DNA of 64,000 nt from positions 1 through 64,000 of the forward strand of contig CAZFNS010000010.1 of the NCBI GenBank assembly GCA_964520475.1. Reading direction: 5' to 3'. The stretch is from Ruminobacter sp964520475. GTDB lineage: Bacteria; Pseudomonadota; Gammaproteobacteria; Enterobacterales; Succinivibrionaceae. How positions within the stretch are numbered: the first letter of the stretch is position 1; every line of letters starts with the position of its first letter. Shown here one piece after another: positions 33,878 to 41,985 of the stretch. The position numbers were made by a program, and so were the translations under genes. A model generated the notes under the pieces. That model saw only the letters and a program-made list of their open reading frames with translations, was not told the DNA's origin and did no database searches.

Positions 33878-34516
33878 ATGACGGCCAAGGATATAAACGC
33901 CCAGACAAAGGCCTTCGCGGCGGTGTGCCAGGCCTGCGCGCTCATCCAGGAGCTCGCCAACGTCGGCACCTGGAACGACGACGCCGCGGCCATCCTCATC
34001 AAGTCGCTGGCTTCCGACTCGCCCGACGACCTGTCGGCGATCTACCCCGAGGAATACCTGAAGCAGGGCTACTTCACCCTGGTCCGCTGTTTCGGCAGCA
34101 ACGCCTCCACCGAGCAGAAGTACCTGCAGCTTTCCAAATACGCGGTGCTGTTCCTCGGTCTCGAGCGGCGCATCGCCAAATCTCCGACCGCCCTGGCGGC
34201 GATCCGCCGCCGCCTCGCGGACAACACCGCCTCGGCCCGGGAGCGGCGCCTTTCCGTGCTCGACCCCGCCCTGATCGAGAACCTCTCGAACATCTACAAA
34301 ACCGAGGTTTCGGACGTGGGGCTCTCCCGGTTCAACATCTACGGCCGGAAGAGCATCCTGCGGCAGCCGGAGATCCAGCACCGGATCAGGGCCCTGATCC
34401 TCACGGCCATCAGGGCCGTCGTCCTCTGGCGCGAGGCCGGCGGGCGGCGCCGCAGCTTCATCTTCAGAAGGTCGAAGCTGGTCGAGTGCGCGAACAACCG
34501 CCTGAAGCAGCTTTAG
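33878..34516 (+). CDS. hflD: High-frequency lysogenization protein HflD homologue
   Basis: Membrane-associated helical protein of the HflD/YcfC family; in E. coli it binds lambda CII, but its host role is unclear. The 212 residues equal the family length of about 213. QTKAFAAVCQACALIQELAN (7-26), the KYLQLSKYAVLFLGLERRI region and the end with RAVVLWREAGGRRRSFIFRR match the family layout. It begins 3 bp after mnmA and is surely cotranscribed. About 120 bp separate it from purB. Confidence 0.95.
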   Translation: MTAKDINAQTKAFAAVCQACALIQELANVGTWNDDAAAILIKSLASDSPDDLSAIYPEEYLKQGYFTLVRCFGSNASTEQKYLQLSKYAVLFLGLERRIAKSPTALAAIRRRLADNTASARERRLSVLDPALIENLSNIYKTEVSDVGLSRFNIYGRKSILRQPEIQHRIRALILTAIRAVVLWREAGGRRRSFIFRRSKLVECANNRLKQL

Positions 34517-34636
34517 GCGCGCGGCGGCCGGCCGGAACGGGCCGCCCGTCTTTTTTTATTTATTCGTGAAAACGGGCAAGGACCCCGCGCGGCCGCGCCG
34601 GGTTCCCCGCTTTTAAACCGGAGCGAAAAAACGCAA

Positions 34637-36010
34637 ATGGACTTGGAACTTTCTCCCCTCACCGCGGTGTCGCCGATCGACGGCCGCTACGCGGACAAAT
34701 GCGCGGACCTGCGCGCGATCTTCTCCGAATTCGGCCTGATCCACAACCGCGTGATCGTGGAAATCGAATGGCTGAAGAAACTCGCGGCCGAGCCCGCGAT
34801 CGCCGAGGTGCCCCCGTTCGGCCCCGAGGCCCTGGCTTTTCTGGACGGCGTCGCCGCGAACTTCTCCGAGGAGGACGCGCGCGCCGTCAAGAAGCACGAG
34901 AGCGTGACCAACCACGACGTCAAGGCCGTGGAGTACTTCCTCAAGGACCGGGTCGCGGCGGTTCCCGAGCTCGACCGGGCCAAGGAGTTCATCCACTTCG
35001 CCTGCACTTCCGAGGACATCAACGGCAATTCCTACGCCCTGATGCTCAAGAAGGCGCGCGAGCGGATCGTCGTGCCCCTGTTCACCCGCGTCGCGGACGC
35101 CGTCGCGGAGCTCGCCGCCCGCTACGCGGACGATCCGATGATGTCGCGGACCCACGGCCAGCCCGCCACGCCGACCACCCTCGGCAAGGAAATGGCCAAC
35201 TTCGCGTACCGCCTGCGCCGACAGCTCCGGCAGATCGAGGCCGTGGAGATCCTCGGCAAGATCAACGGCGCCGTGGGCAACTTCAACGCGCACATGTGCG
35301 CGTACCCGGACGTCGACTGGCAGAGGTTCGGCCGGGAATTCGTCGAGGGCCTGGGCCTCGGGTGGAACCCGTACACGACCCAGATCGAGCCCCACGACTA
35401 CATGGCCGAGCTTTTCGACGCGATCGCCCGCTTCAACACCGTGGTCCTGGACTTCGACCGCGACGTCTGGGGCTACGTGTCCCTCGGCACGTTCCGGCAG
35501 CGCCCGGTCGCGGGCGAGGTCGGATCCTCCACCATGCCCCACAAGATCAACCCGATCGACTTCGAGAACTCGGAGGGCAACATCGGCGTCGCCAACGCGA
35601 TCTTCGCCCACCTGGCCGCGAAGCTCCCGGTGAGCCGCTGGCAGCGCGACCTCACCGACTCGACGGTCCTGCGCAACCTCGGGGTGGCCGTGGGCTACAC
35701 CGAGATCGCCATGAAGTCGACCCTGCGGGGCGCGGGCAAGCTCGAGGCCGACACCGCGCGCATGCTCGGCGAGCTCGACGCCAACTGGGAGGTCCTCGCC
35801 GAGCCCTACCAGACGGTGATGCGCCGCTACGGCGTGGCCGCCCCCTACGAGAAGCTCAAGGCCCTGACCCGCGGCCGGAAGGTGACCCGGGAGATCATGC
35901 TCGGGTTCATCGACTCCCTGGAGATCCCCGAAGAGGCGAAGGAGACCCTGCGCCGGCTCACCCCCGCCGGCTACACCGGCCGGGCCGCCGCGTCCGCCCG
36001 CGAGATCTGA
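34637..36010 (+). CDS. purB: Adenylosuccinate lyase
   Basis: Acts twice in purine synthesis, cleaving SAICAR and adenylosuccinate with release of fumarate. At 457 residues it is of the E. coli type (456). The N-terminus LSPLTAVSPIDGRYADK, the TSEDINGNSYALM segment near 120, SRTHGQPATPTTLGKEMANF near 170 and the signature SSTMPHKINPIDFENSEGN near 295 are present. The catalytic Ser lies in the signature loop. GAGCG about 11 nt before the ATG is a modest ribosome site. It follows hflD as in E. coli. Confidence 0.98.
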   Translation: MDLELSPLTAVSPIDGRYADKCADLRAIFSEFGLIHNRVIVEIEWLKKLAAEPAIAEVPPFGPEALAFLDGVAANFSEEDARAVKKHESVTNHDVKAVEYFLKDRVAAVPELDRAKEFIHFACTSEDINGNSYALMLKKARERIVVPLFTRVADAVAELAARYADDPMMSRTHGQPATPTTLGKEMANFAYRLRRQLRQIEAVEILGKINGAVGNFNAHMCAYPDVDWQRFGREFVEGLGLGWNPYTTQIEPHDYMAELFDAIARFNTVVLDFDRDVWGYVSLGTFRQRPVAGEVGSSTMPHKINPIDFENSEGNIGVANAIFAHLAAKLPVSRWQRDLTDSTVLRNLGVAVGYTEIAMKSTLRGAGKLEADTARMLGELDANWEVLAEPYQTVMRRYGVAAPYEKLKALTRGRKVTREIMLGFIDSLEIPEEAKETLRRLTPAGYTGRAAASAREI

Positions 36011-36113
36011 AGCCCCGTCCCGGGGCGTTTTCCCCCGCGCCCGGGCGTTCCGGCGGCGGCTTTTTACCCGCCGCGCGGGGCTCCCGGGCCCCCGCCCGAC
36101 GGCCTCCCGCGGT

Positions 36114-36142
36114 TTGCATAAGCCGTTGCCATCTGATAAAAT
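36114..36142 (+). promoter_or_regulatory. Promoter of corA
   Basis: TTGCAT (36114-36119), a 17-bp spacer and TAAAAT (36137-36142), preceded by TG in extended -10 register (TGATAAAAT). Confidence 0.7.
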
Positions 36143-36173
36143 GCATAAAATTTAACAGGCGAGGAGGGCGAAA

Positions 36174-37127
36174 ATGATCAGAACATACATGCTGAGCGAC
36201 CAGACTCTGACCTACGAAGATCTCGAGCCTCCGTACCCCGTGCCCGAAAACTCCGTCTGGATCGACATCAAGAACCCGGACGACGGGGAAAGGGAGTGGA
36301 TGCAGAGCCTCTTCAAGGAAGAGGTTCCCGAAGAGGACGACATCGACGAGATCGAATCGTCCTCGCGCTTCTACATCGACACCGACGGCGTGCACATCAC
36401 CTCCCTGTTCCCGCAGCGCAAGGGCCGCGAGACGGAAAGCGCCAACGTGCTGTTCACCATCCACGGCGGCCAGCTCATCACCTTCCGCGAGGACGACGTG
36501 AGCATCATCAGGCTGCTCAGGCACTACCTCAAGCACAACCGCGTGAAGATCCGGGACAACATCGACATCTTCCTCGAGCTGCAGGACATCAAGGTCGAAT
36601 CCCTGTCCGACTACATCGAGGACTCCTACGAGACCCTGGAGGAAACGGCGACGCAGGTCCTCTCGGACAACGACGAGCTCATCCAGGATCTGCTGCAGGA
36701 GCTCACCTTCCAGGAGGAGGCGATCTCCCAGATCCGTACCGCCCTCTTCGATACCAGAAAGGCGCTGCGCTTCCTCAGGAAGTCCATCACCAACCGTCTG
36801 ACCCCCATGCAGTTCGAGACGATCGACAACATCCTGCAGGACATCGAGTCCCTGCTGCCGCACACCCAGTTCATGTTCGACAAGATCAACTTCCAGCTGC
36901 AGACCGCGATGTCCTACACGAACCACAAGCAGAACAAGATCATCAAGATCTTCTCCGTGGCGGCGGTGGTGTTCATGCCCCCGACCTGGATCGCGAGCGT
37001 GTACGGCATGAACTTCCGCTCGATGCCCGAGCTCGACTGGGAGTACGGCTACCCCGTGTCCGTCGTCATGATGATCCTCTCCGCGACCCTTACCTATTTC
37101 TTCTTCCGGCGCCGGAAGTGGCTGTAG
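36174..37127 (+). CDS. corA: Magnesium/cobalt transporter CorA
   Basis: Homopentameric Mg2+ channel of the inner membrane. It has a soluble N-terminal funnel (about 1-250) with long helices, then two transmembrane helices at about 255-280 and 288-310. The signature YGMNF loop lies between them, followed by MPELDWEYGYP. The C-terminus is the basic RRRKWL. The 317 residues match E. coli CorA (316). GAGGAGGGCGAAA before the ATG is a strong ribosome-binding site, and the gene has its own promoter. Confidence 0.97.
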   Translation: MIRTYMLSDQTLTYEDLEPPYPVPENSVWIDIKNPDDGEREWMQSLFKEEVPEEDDIDEIESSSRFYIDTDGVHITSLFPQRKGRETESANVLFTIHGGQLITFREDDVSIIRLLRHYLKHNRVKIRDNIDIFLELQDIKVESLSDYIEDSYETLEETATQVLSDNDELIQDLLQELTFQEEAISQIRTALFDTRKALRFLRKSITNRLTPMQFETIDNILQDIESLLPHTQFMFDKINFQLQTAMSYTNHKQNKIIKIFSVAAVVFMPPTWIASVYGMNFRSMPELDWEYGYPVSVVMMILSATLTYFFFRRRKWL

Positions 37128-37151
37128 GAAAGAGCCGCGCGGGCCGGATCC

Positions 37152-37691
37152 TCAGACGGGGTCCGGCCCGTCTTCTTCCGGGGCGGTCCCCCGGGACAGG
37201 GCGTACCGGAAGGCGAGCAGCGAATCCGGGGTGAACTCGGCGGCGCGCGCCTCGATCTCCTCCGGCGTCATCCGGAGCACGGCGGCCACCTCGCTTTCCT
37301 GCCTGACGATCTTCCCCCGGTACTCGCCGCGGAACACGCCCGCCCAGACGAAGGAGTCCGGGGCGAGCGGCAGTTTCCGCCAGCCCAGGAACTCAAGCTC
37401 CGCCCGCGCGCCGAGTTCCTCGTAAATCTCCCGGGCCGCGCTCAGGGCGACGTCGTCCTCGTCCGCCCTGACCACCCCGCCCGGGCAGGCGTCGAGCATG
37501 CCCGGGCAGTAGTCCTTGGCCGCCGTCCGCCGCTCCACCAGATACCGGCCCTCCCCGTCGCCGAGCGCCACGTAGGTGGCCCGGTGCGGCAGCCGGTCCC
37601 GCCGCATCACGGGGCGCGGGGCGGTTCCGGTCACCCGGTTCAGCCCGTCGACGATGAGCACCGTTTCCGCCGCGCTTTCCTCTTCTTCCAT
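37152..37691 (-). CDS. YfcD-like Nudix hydrolase
   Basis: A 179-residue Nudix protein resembling E. coli YfcD: HRATYVALGDGEGRYLVERRT, then KDYCPGMLDACPGGVV and the end FTPDSLLAFRYAL. The Nudix box has one extra residue: in GVVRADEDDVALSAAREIYE, eight residues instead of seven separate the first Glu from REI, which could bend the catalytic helix or show a shifted register. The substrate is unknown. It converges on corA and has no obvious operon partner. Confidence 0.88.
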   Translation of the reverse strand: MEEEESAAETVLIVDGLNRVTGTAPRPVMRRDRLPHRATYVALGDGEGRYLVERRTAAKDYCPGMLDACPGGVVRADEDDVALSAAREIYEELGARAELEFLGWRKLPLAPDSFVWAGVFRGEYRGKIVRQESEVAAVLRMTPEEIEARAAEFTPDSLLAFRYALSRGTAPEEDGPDPV

Positions 37692-37803
37692 GTCCGTCCG
37701 CCTCCCCGCCGGCCGTAAACGGCGCCCTTTTCGTCTTTATGTCTTTTTGCGCCCCGGCGGATGATATATAATACAGCATCACCATCGTACCGGAGCCAGT
37801 CAG

Positions 37804-38259
37804 ATGATCAGCTCAAGCAAAAAATTGTGCGCCGCGGCCCTCGCCGCGGCGGTTCTCGCCGGATGCAGCAGCGCGGCCGGGGACCGGAACAGCCTTCCCT
37901 ACGCGGAATTCGGCAAGGTCACGGCCGACCTGACCAAAAAAACGGCGCCGGCCGTGGAAATCCCCTACTGCCTCGTCAACGGCCTCGACGACGACTTCTA
38001 CGTGGAGAAGGTCATCGTCACCCTGTTCGTCGGCGGCATGGAAATCAAAACGGAGGAAGTCCTCTTCGACGACGACCTGGAGCCGCGCGGCCGCAAATGC
38101 TCCGTCCTGGTCATGAAGCCGGACGTGCTGCACAGCCCGAAAACCTCGTCGACGCTGCTTAACACCATGCTCGACAGATATTACCGGGTCGAGGGCACGG
38201 TCACGTACGGCGACGACGAGGTCGAGCCGGTCACGACCTCCGGCAAGGGCAAACTCTGA
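37804..38259 (+). CDS. Putative small lipoprotein
   Basis: 151 residues with a lipoprotein signal: MISSSKKLCAAALAAAVLAGC, where LAGC is a good lipobox with Cys at 21. The mature part (SSAAGDRNSLPYAEF onward) has alternating beta-like strands and a conserved-looking acidic patch EEVLFDDDLEPRGRKC. I do not recognise the family; the pattern could be a small Ig-like or YcfL-type domain, but that is only an impression. It is probably in the outer or inner membrane leaflet facing the periplasm. It is transcribed alone and followed by a strong terminator. Confidence 0.8.
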   Translation: MISSSKKLCAAALAAAVLAGCSSAAGDRNSLPYAEFGKVTADLTKKTAPAVEIPYCLVNGLDDDFYVEKVIVTLFVGGMEIKTEEVLFDDDLEPRGRKCSVLVMKPDVLHSPKTSSTLLNTMLDRYYRVEGTVTYGDDEVEPVTTSGKGKL

Positions 38260-38265
38260 CGCGCT

Positions 38266-38293
38266 CCGCCCCGGCTTCCGGGGCGGGGTTTTT
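38266..38293 (+). terminator. Intrinsic terminator after lipoprotein gene
   Basis: The stem CCGCCCCGG/CCGGGGCGG with a CTT loop is followed by GG and TTTTT. Confidence 0.9.
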
Positions 38294-38341
38294 CCGGACG
38301 GGGCGGGCCCCGGGCGGACCGGGTAATGAGTAAACGAGTAA

Positions 38342-38602
38342 ATGAGTAAAAAAGACGCGGACGCGAACGAAAAAGAAGGGGAAGGCGCGCCCCCGCCCCC
38401 GCAGCGGGCGGAGTCCCGGCGGGGCCTCGCCCTGTTCGCGGGGTTCTACGCCGCCGGGGCCGCGGCCTGCCTCCTCCTGCTCGCGTTCGGGCGGAACGTT
38501 CCCTTCGCGCTGCGCTACCCCGCCCTGCTCGAAGCCATGGCGGCGATCCTGCTCCTGCTCGCCGTCCGCTGCGCCGCCGGCCTCCGCCGGGCGGGGCGCT
38601 GA
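38342..38602 (+). CDS. Small putative membrane protein
   Basis: 86 residues. After a charged, Pro-rich N-terminus (about 1-28) there are two hydrophobic helices, LALFAGFYAAGAAACLLLLAF and MAAILLLLAVRCAAGL, then a basic end RRAGR. No family is recognised. The start is ambiguous: ATGAGTAAA occurs twice, at 38326 and at the chosen 38342, the first giving only an 8-codon frame. No good ribosome site is seen, so it may not be expressed as drawn. Confidence 0.45.
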   Translation: MSKKDADANEKEGEGAPPPPQRAESRRGLALFAGFYAAGAAACLLLLAFGRNVPFALRYPALLEAMAAILLLLAVRCAAGLRRAGR

Positions 38603-38718
38603 GTCCCGGCCCGCATTTCGGGTTGCGTTTTCGGGCTTTTAAGCCTAAAATCAGACAGTTTCGACGTTTTCAATCATTCCGGGCGCCCGGCGCGCCCCGG
38701 AACGCGAGAGGTGTTACC

Positions 38719-40119
38719 ATGATTATCGCTTCGGTGGACGGCGTGCTCAAAGGCGGGTGCGCGGCGGGAACGGAAGTGCGCGTGCGCGGCTGGATCAGGA
38801 CGCGGCGCGACTCCAAGGCCGGTTTTTCGTTTCTGGCGCTGTACGACGGCTCGTGCCTCGCCACCCTGCAGGTGGTGGCTCCGGGAACGCTCGCCAACTA
38901 CCGGGACGAGGTCCTGCGCCTGACCGCCGGCTGCTCCGTGATCGCCGAGGGGATCGTCACCCCGTCGCAGGGCCGGGAGCAGAGCGTGGAGATCCAGGCG
39001 ACCCGGATCGAGGTCTGCGGGTTCGTCGACGACCCCGAGACGTACCCCATGAGCGCCAAGCGCCACACCGCGGAATTCCTGCGCGAAAACGCCCACCTGC
39101 GCCCGCGCACCAACATCATGGGGGCGGCGCTGCGCGTCAGGAACTGCCTGGCCCAGGCCATCCACCGCTTCTTCGCCGAAGAGGGCTTCATCTGGATCGC
39201 CACCCCGCTCATCACCGCCTCGGACTGCGAGGGCGCGGGCGAGATGTTCCGCGTCACCACGCTGGATCCGGACAACCCGCCGCGCGGCGCGGACGGGCGG
39301 GTCGACTTCTCCCGGGACTTCTTCGGCCGCGAGACCTTCCTGACCGTTTCCGGCCAGCTCAACGCCGAGGCGATCGCCTCGGCCATGTCCAAGGTCTACA
39401 CCTTCGGGCCGACGTTCCGCGCCGAGAACTCGAACACCACCCGGCACCTCGCCGAGTTCTGGATGGTCGAGCCGGAAATGGCCTTCTGCGATCTCGACGG
39501 CGACGCCGACCTCGCGGAGCGCATGCTCAAGTACGTCTTCCGGGCCGTGCTCGCCGAAAGGCGCGACGACATGGAGTTCTTCGCCCGGCGGGTGGACGCG
39601 GGGGCCGTGGAGAGGCTCGAGAAGTTCGTCTCCTCGGAGTTCGCCCGGGTCGACTATACCGACGCCGTCGCCATCCTCCGGCAGAGCGGCCGCAAATTCG
39701 TCTACCCCGTCGAATGGGGCGCCGACCTCCAGAGCGAGCACGAGCGCTTCCTCGCCGAGGAGCACTTCAAATCGCCGGTCGTGGTGAAGAACTATCCCAA
39801 GGAGATCAAGGCTTTCTACATGAGGATGAACGACGACGGCAGGACCGTGGCCGCCATGGACGTGCTCGCGCCCGGCATCGGCGAGATCATCGGCGGCTCC
39901 CAGAGGGAGGAGCGGCTCGCCGTGCTCGACGGGCGGATCGCCGAGCTCGGCCTCAATCCCGAAAACTACCGCTGGTACCGGGACCTCCGCCGCTACGGCA
40001 GCGTCGTCCACTCGGGCTTCGGCCTCGGCTTCGAGCGCCTGGTCGCCTACGTGACCGGCATCGGCAACGTGCGCGACGTGATCCCCTTCCCGCGCGCGGT
40101 CGGCAGCGCCGATTTCTGA
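38719..40119 (+). CDS. asnS: Asparaginyl-tRNA synthetase
   Basis: Class IIb aminoacyl-tRNA synthetase. An N-terminal OB-fold anticodon domain (about 1-105, VRVRGWIRTRRDSKAGFSF) precedes the catalytic core, which has motif 2 FRAENSNTTRHLAEFWMVEPE near 229 and motif 3 GFGLGFERLVAYVTGI near 435. TASDCEGAGEMF lies between. The 466 residues equal E. coli AsnS. ATG 38719 with GAGAGGTGTTACC upstream is the obvious start. It ends at a shared terminator. Confidence 0.98.
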   Translation: MIIASVDGVLKGGCAAGTEVRVRGWIRTRRDSKAGFSFLALYDGSCLATLQVVAPGTLANYRDEVLRLTAGCSVIAEGIVTPSQGREQSVEIQATRIEVCGFVDDPETYPMSAKRHTAEFLRENAHLRPRTNIMGAALRVRNCLAQAIHRFFAEEGFIWIATPLITASDCEGAGEMFRVTTLDPDNPPRGADGRVDFSRDFFGRETFLTVSGQLNAEAIASAMSKVYTFGPTFRAENSNTTRHLAEFWMVEPEMAFCDLDGDADLAERMLKYVFRAVLAERRDDMEFFARRVDAGAVERLEKFVSSEFARVDYTDAVAILRQSGRKFVYPVEWGADLQSEHERFLAEEHFKSPVVVKNYPKEIKAFYMRMNDDGRTVAAMDVLAPGIGEIIGGSQREERLAVLDGRIAELGLNPENYRWYRDLRRYGSVVHSGFGLGFERLVAYVTGIGNVRDVIPFPRAVGSADF

Positions 40120-40137
40120 GAGCGCCCGCGGGGCGCG

Positions 40138-40173
40138 AAAAACCCGGGGCCGCGGCGCGGCCCCGGGTTTTTT
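40138..40173. terminator. Bidirectional terminator between asnS and the DHH gene
   Basis: A 10-bp stem CCCGGGGCCG/CGGCCCCGGG is flanked by five As (40138-40142) and six Ts (40168-40173). Confidence 0.93.
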
Positions 40174-40188
40174 ACGCCCTTCCGCCGC

Positions 40189-41835
40189 CTACGGCCGCGG
40201 CGCGCCCTCCCCGGCGGGGGCTTCCGCCGGGACGGGGCGGTAGATCTCCCGGAAGGTCCGCGCGTCGGCGATGCTGATCTCGCAGTCGCGGCCGTCGGTG
40301 TTGATGATCAGGAAATCGCTGATGTTGCCGAATTTGAAATCCGTGACCGCCCATTTGGAGTCGACCAGCTTGATCGGGGTTTTGAGCTTCCCGATGGGCA
40401 CGGCCCAGACGTAGCGGACCTTCCTGAGCGTGCAGGGATGGAGCATCTTCTGGAGATACACCTTCGTCGCGCTGTTCTCGAGGGAGATCCTCGGCTCGTC
40501 GAACCGGGCGAAATCGGTGAAGCGGATCGGCCCCTCGCAGGCCGCGAACTCCTTCTTGAACTCCTTGCGGGAAATGGCGGTGACGTTGCCGCTCCGGTAA
40601 ACGACTATGTACAGATCGGGACTGACGTTGCACTTGAGATCCCCGACGCTGTTGCGGATCAGGAAGCTGCGCCCCGCCTCGGCCAGCTCCGTGCTGCAGA
40701 GGTAGCCCATGACGCACAGCGACTCCTCGTACTTCTCCGCGTAAGGCAGGAGCTCCGCGACGTTGCACTCGTTCGAGTAGATGATCCGGGCCGCCGACGA
40801 GTACTCGTCGAACACCCGGTACAGGTATTCCTTGAACGGGATCCCCCCGAGCGCGGCCGCGGCGTAGCTCTCGTAAAGCGCGACGTCGACCCGGCCGCCC
40901 GCCTTGAGGCGGTGGCCGCCCCCGCCGCCGATGGGCCTCCCGCCCGCGCTCGGCGCGGCGACGAGCTCGGCGAGCTCGTTGGCGCGGATCTCGCCGAGGC
41001 ACGATCTCACGGAGAACTTGTAGATGTCCTTCCCGAGCATCACGTGATCCGGGATGCGGTTGTAGGCTATGGCCGTGGTGATGTTCTCGACGCGGATGAG
41101 CATGTCGGCGATGAGGCCGAGCACGTTGGGGTCGCATTTCACGCACTCGATGACCGCCACGGTGCCCCGGGCGTCGTAATTCTGCAGCGAGGCCCCGGCC
41201 TGCTTGAGCTCGTCCGGGCTCAGGTTGGAGTTTTTGAGGAGGGTGAAGACCTCGTCGTCGAAGAACAGCTCGTCGCGGGCCTCCCGGTCAGCCGGGTGGC
41301 GCACTTCCGAAAACTCGCTCGTGTCCATGAAGAGGCCGTAGTAGAGGGCCGTCGAGACCGCGAGGTTCATGTGGTAGCTCGAGCGCTGGAAAAGCTGGTA
41401 AATAAGCGAGGCGCAGCTGCCGTAAAACTCCTTGATGCACGAGTGGCAGGCGACGGTGAGCTCACGGATCTTGTCGATGTTCTCCCCCTGCAGGTGGTGA
41501 TCGATCATCAGCACCTCGTCGGCCTCGATGCGGGAGATGTTGGAGCTCAGGTACTGGCAGTCCACGGTGATCAGCAAACCGTCGACTTTCTTAAGATCCG
41601 GGACGTACTCGATCGGGATATGCAGATTTTTCACGAAAAGCTGGAGATTGCACTTGTTGATGCTCTGCGCCCCGCCGTAAACCAGCCTCGCGGCGACGCC
41701 GTGATCGGTGAAGTACTGCCACAGGGCGAAGCCCGAGCCTATCGAGTCGGCGTCGGGGTAGTTGTGGCACTGGATGGTGATTTTGCCGCGGTTGAGGAAC
41801 TGATTGAGGGAATCGATTATGTGTATCTCTGCCAT
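40189..41835 (-). CDS. DHH-family phosphoesterase with C-terminal extension
   Basis: 548 residues. The first 345 are a complete NrnA/YtqI-type DHH-DHHA1 module: HNYPDAD at 24-30, VDC at 91-93, DHH at 112-114, MDTSEFSE near 170 and the DHHA1 glycine motif GGGGGHRLKAGG at 303-314. Such enzymes hydrolyse nanoRNA, pAp or cyclic-dinucleotide products. Residues about 346-548 form an additional part that I do not recognise; its last 60 residues (YVWAVPIGKL, then DFLIINTDG and a terminal Y) loosely recall PGDYG-type small domains. Substrate unknown. It converges with asnS and lies about 150 bp downstream of argA on the same strand. Confidence 0.88.
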   Translation of the reverse strand: MAEIHIIDSLNQFLNRGKITIQCHNYPDADSIGSGFALWQYFTDHGVAARLVYGGAQSINKCNLQLFVKNLHIPIEYVPDLKKVDGLLITVDCQYLSSNISRIEADEVLMIDHHLQGENIDKIRELTVACHSCIKEFYGSCASLIYQLFQRSSYHMNLAVSTALYYGLFMDTSEFSEVRHPADREARDELFFDDEVFTLLKNSNLSPDELKQAGASLQNYDARGTVAVIECVKCDPNVLGLIADMLIRVENITTAIAYNRIPDHVMLGKDIYKFSVRSCLGEIRANELAELVAAPSAGGRPIGGGGGHRLKAGGRVDVALYESYAAAALGGIPFKEYLYRVFDEYSSAARIIYSNECNVAELLPYAEKYEESLCVMGYLCSTELAEAGRSFLIRNSVGDLKCNVSPDLYIVVYRSGNVTAISRKEFKKEFAACEGPIRFTDFARFDEPRISLENSATKVYLQKMLHPCTLRKVRYVWAVPIGKLKTPIKLVDSKWAVTDFKFGNISDFLIINTDGRDCEISIADARTFREIYRPVPAEAPAGEGAPRP

Positions 41836-41985
41836 TTGGGAAGGAGCCGCCGGATGAAAAGGGACGCGTCACGCGCAACTGTTCAGATTATACACCGCGG
41901 GGGCCTCATTTTATTTGAGTGACCCGGCAAAAATACCTCAAGGGCCGGGGCCCGCCGCGCGCGGCGGGCCCGGGGATCCGGCGGG

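Noticed and set aside
41942..41975. GC hairpin after argA as a terminator
   Set aside because: A strong stem is present (48-58 with 61-71), but the only T-run is about 10 nt beyond the stem, so intrinsic termination is doubtful.
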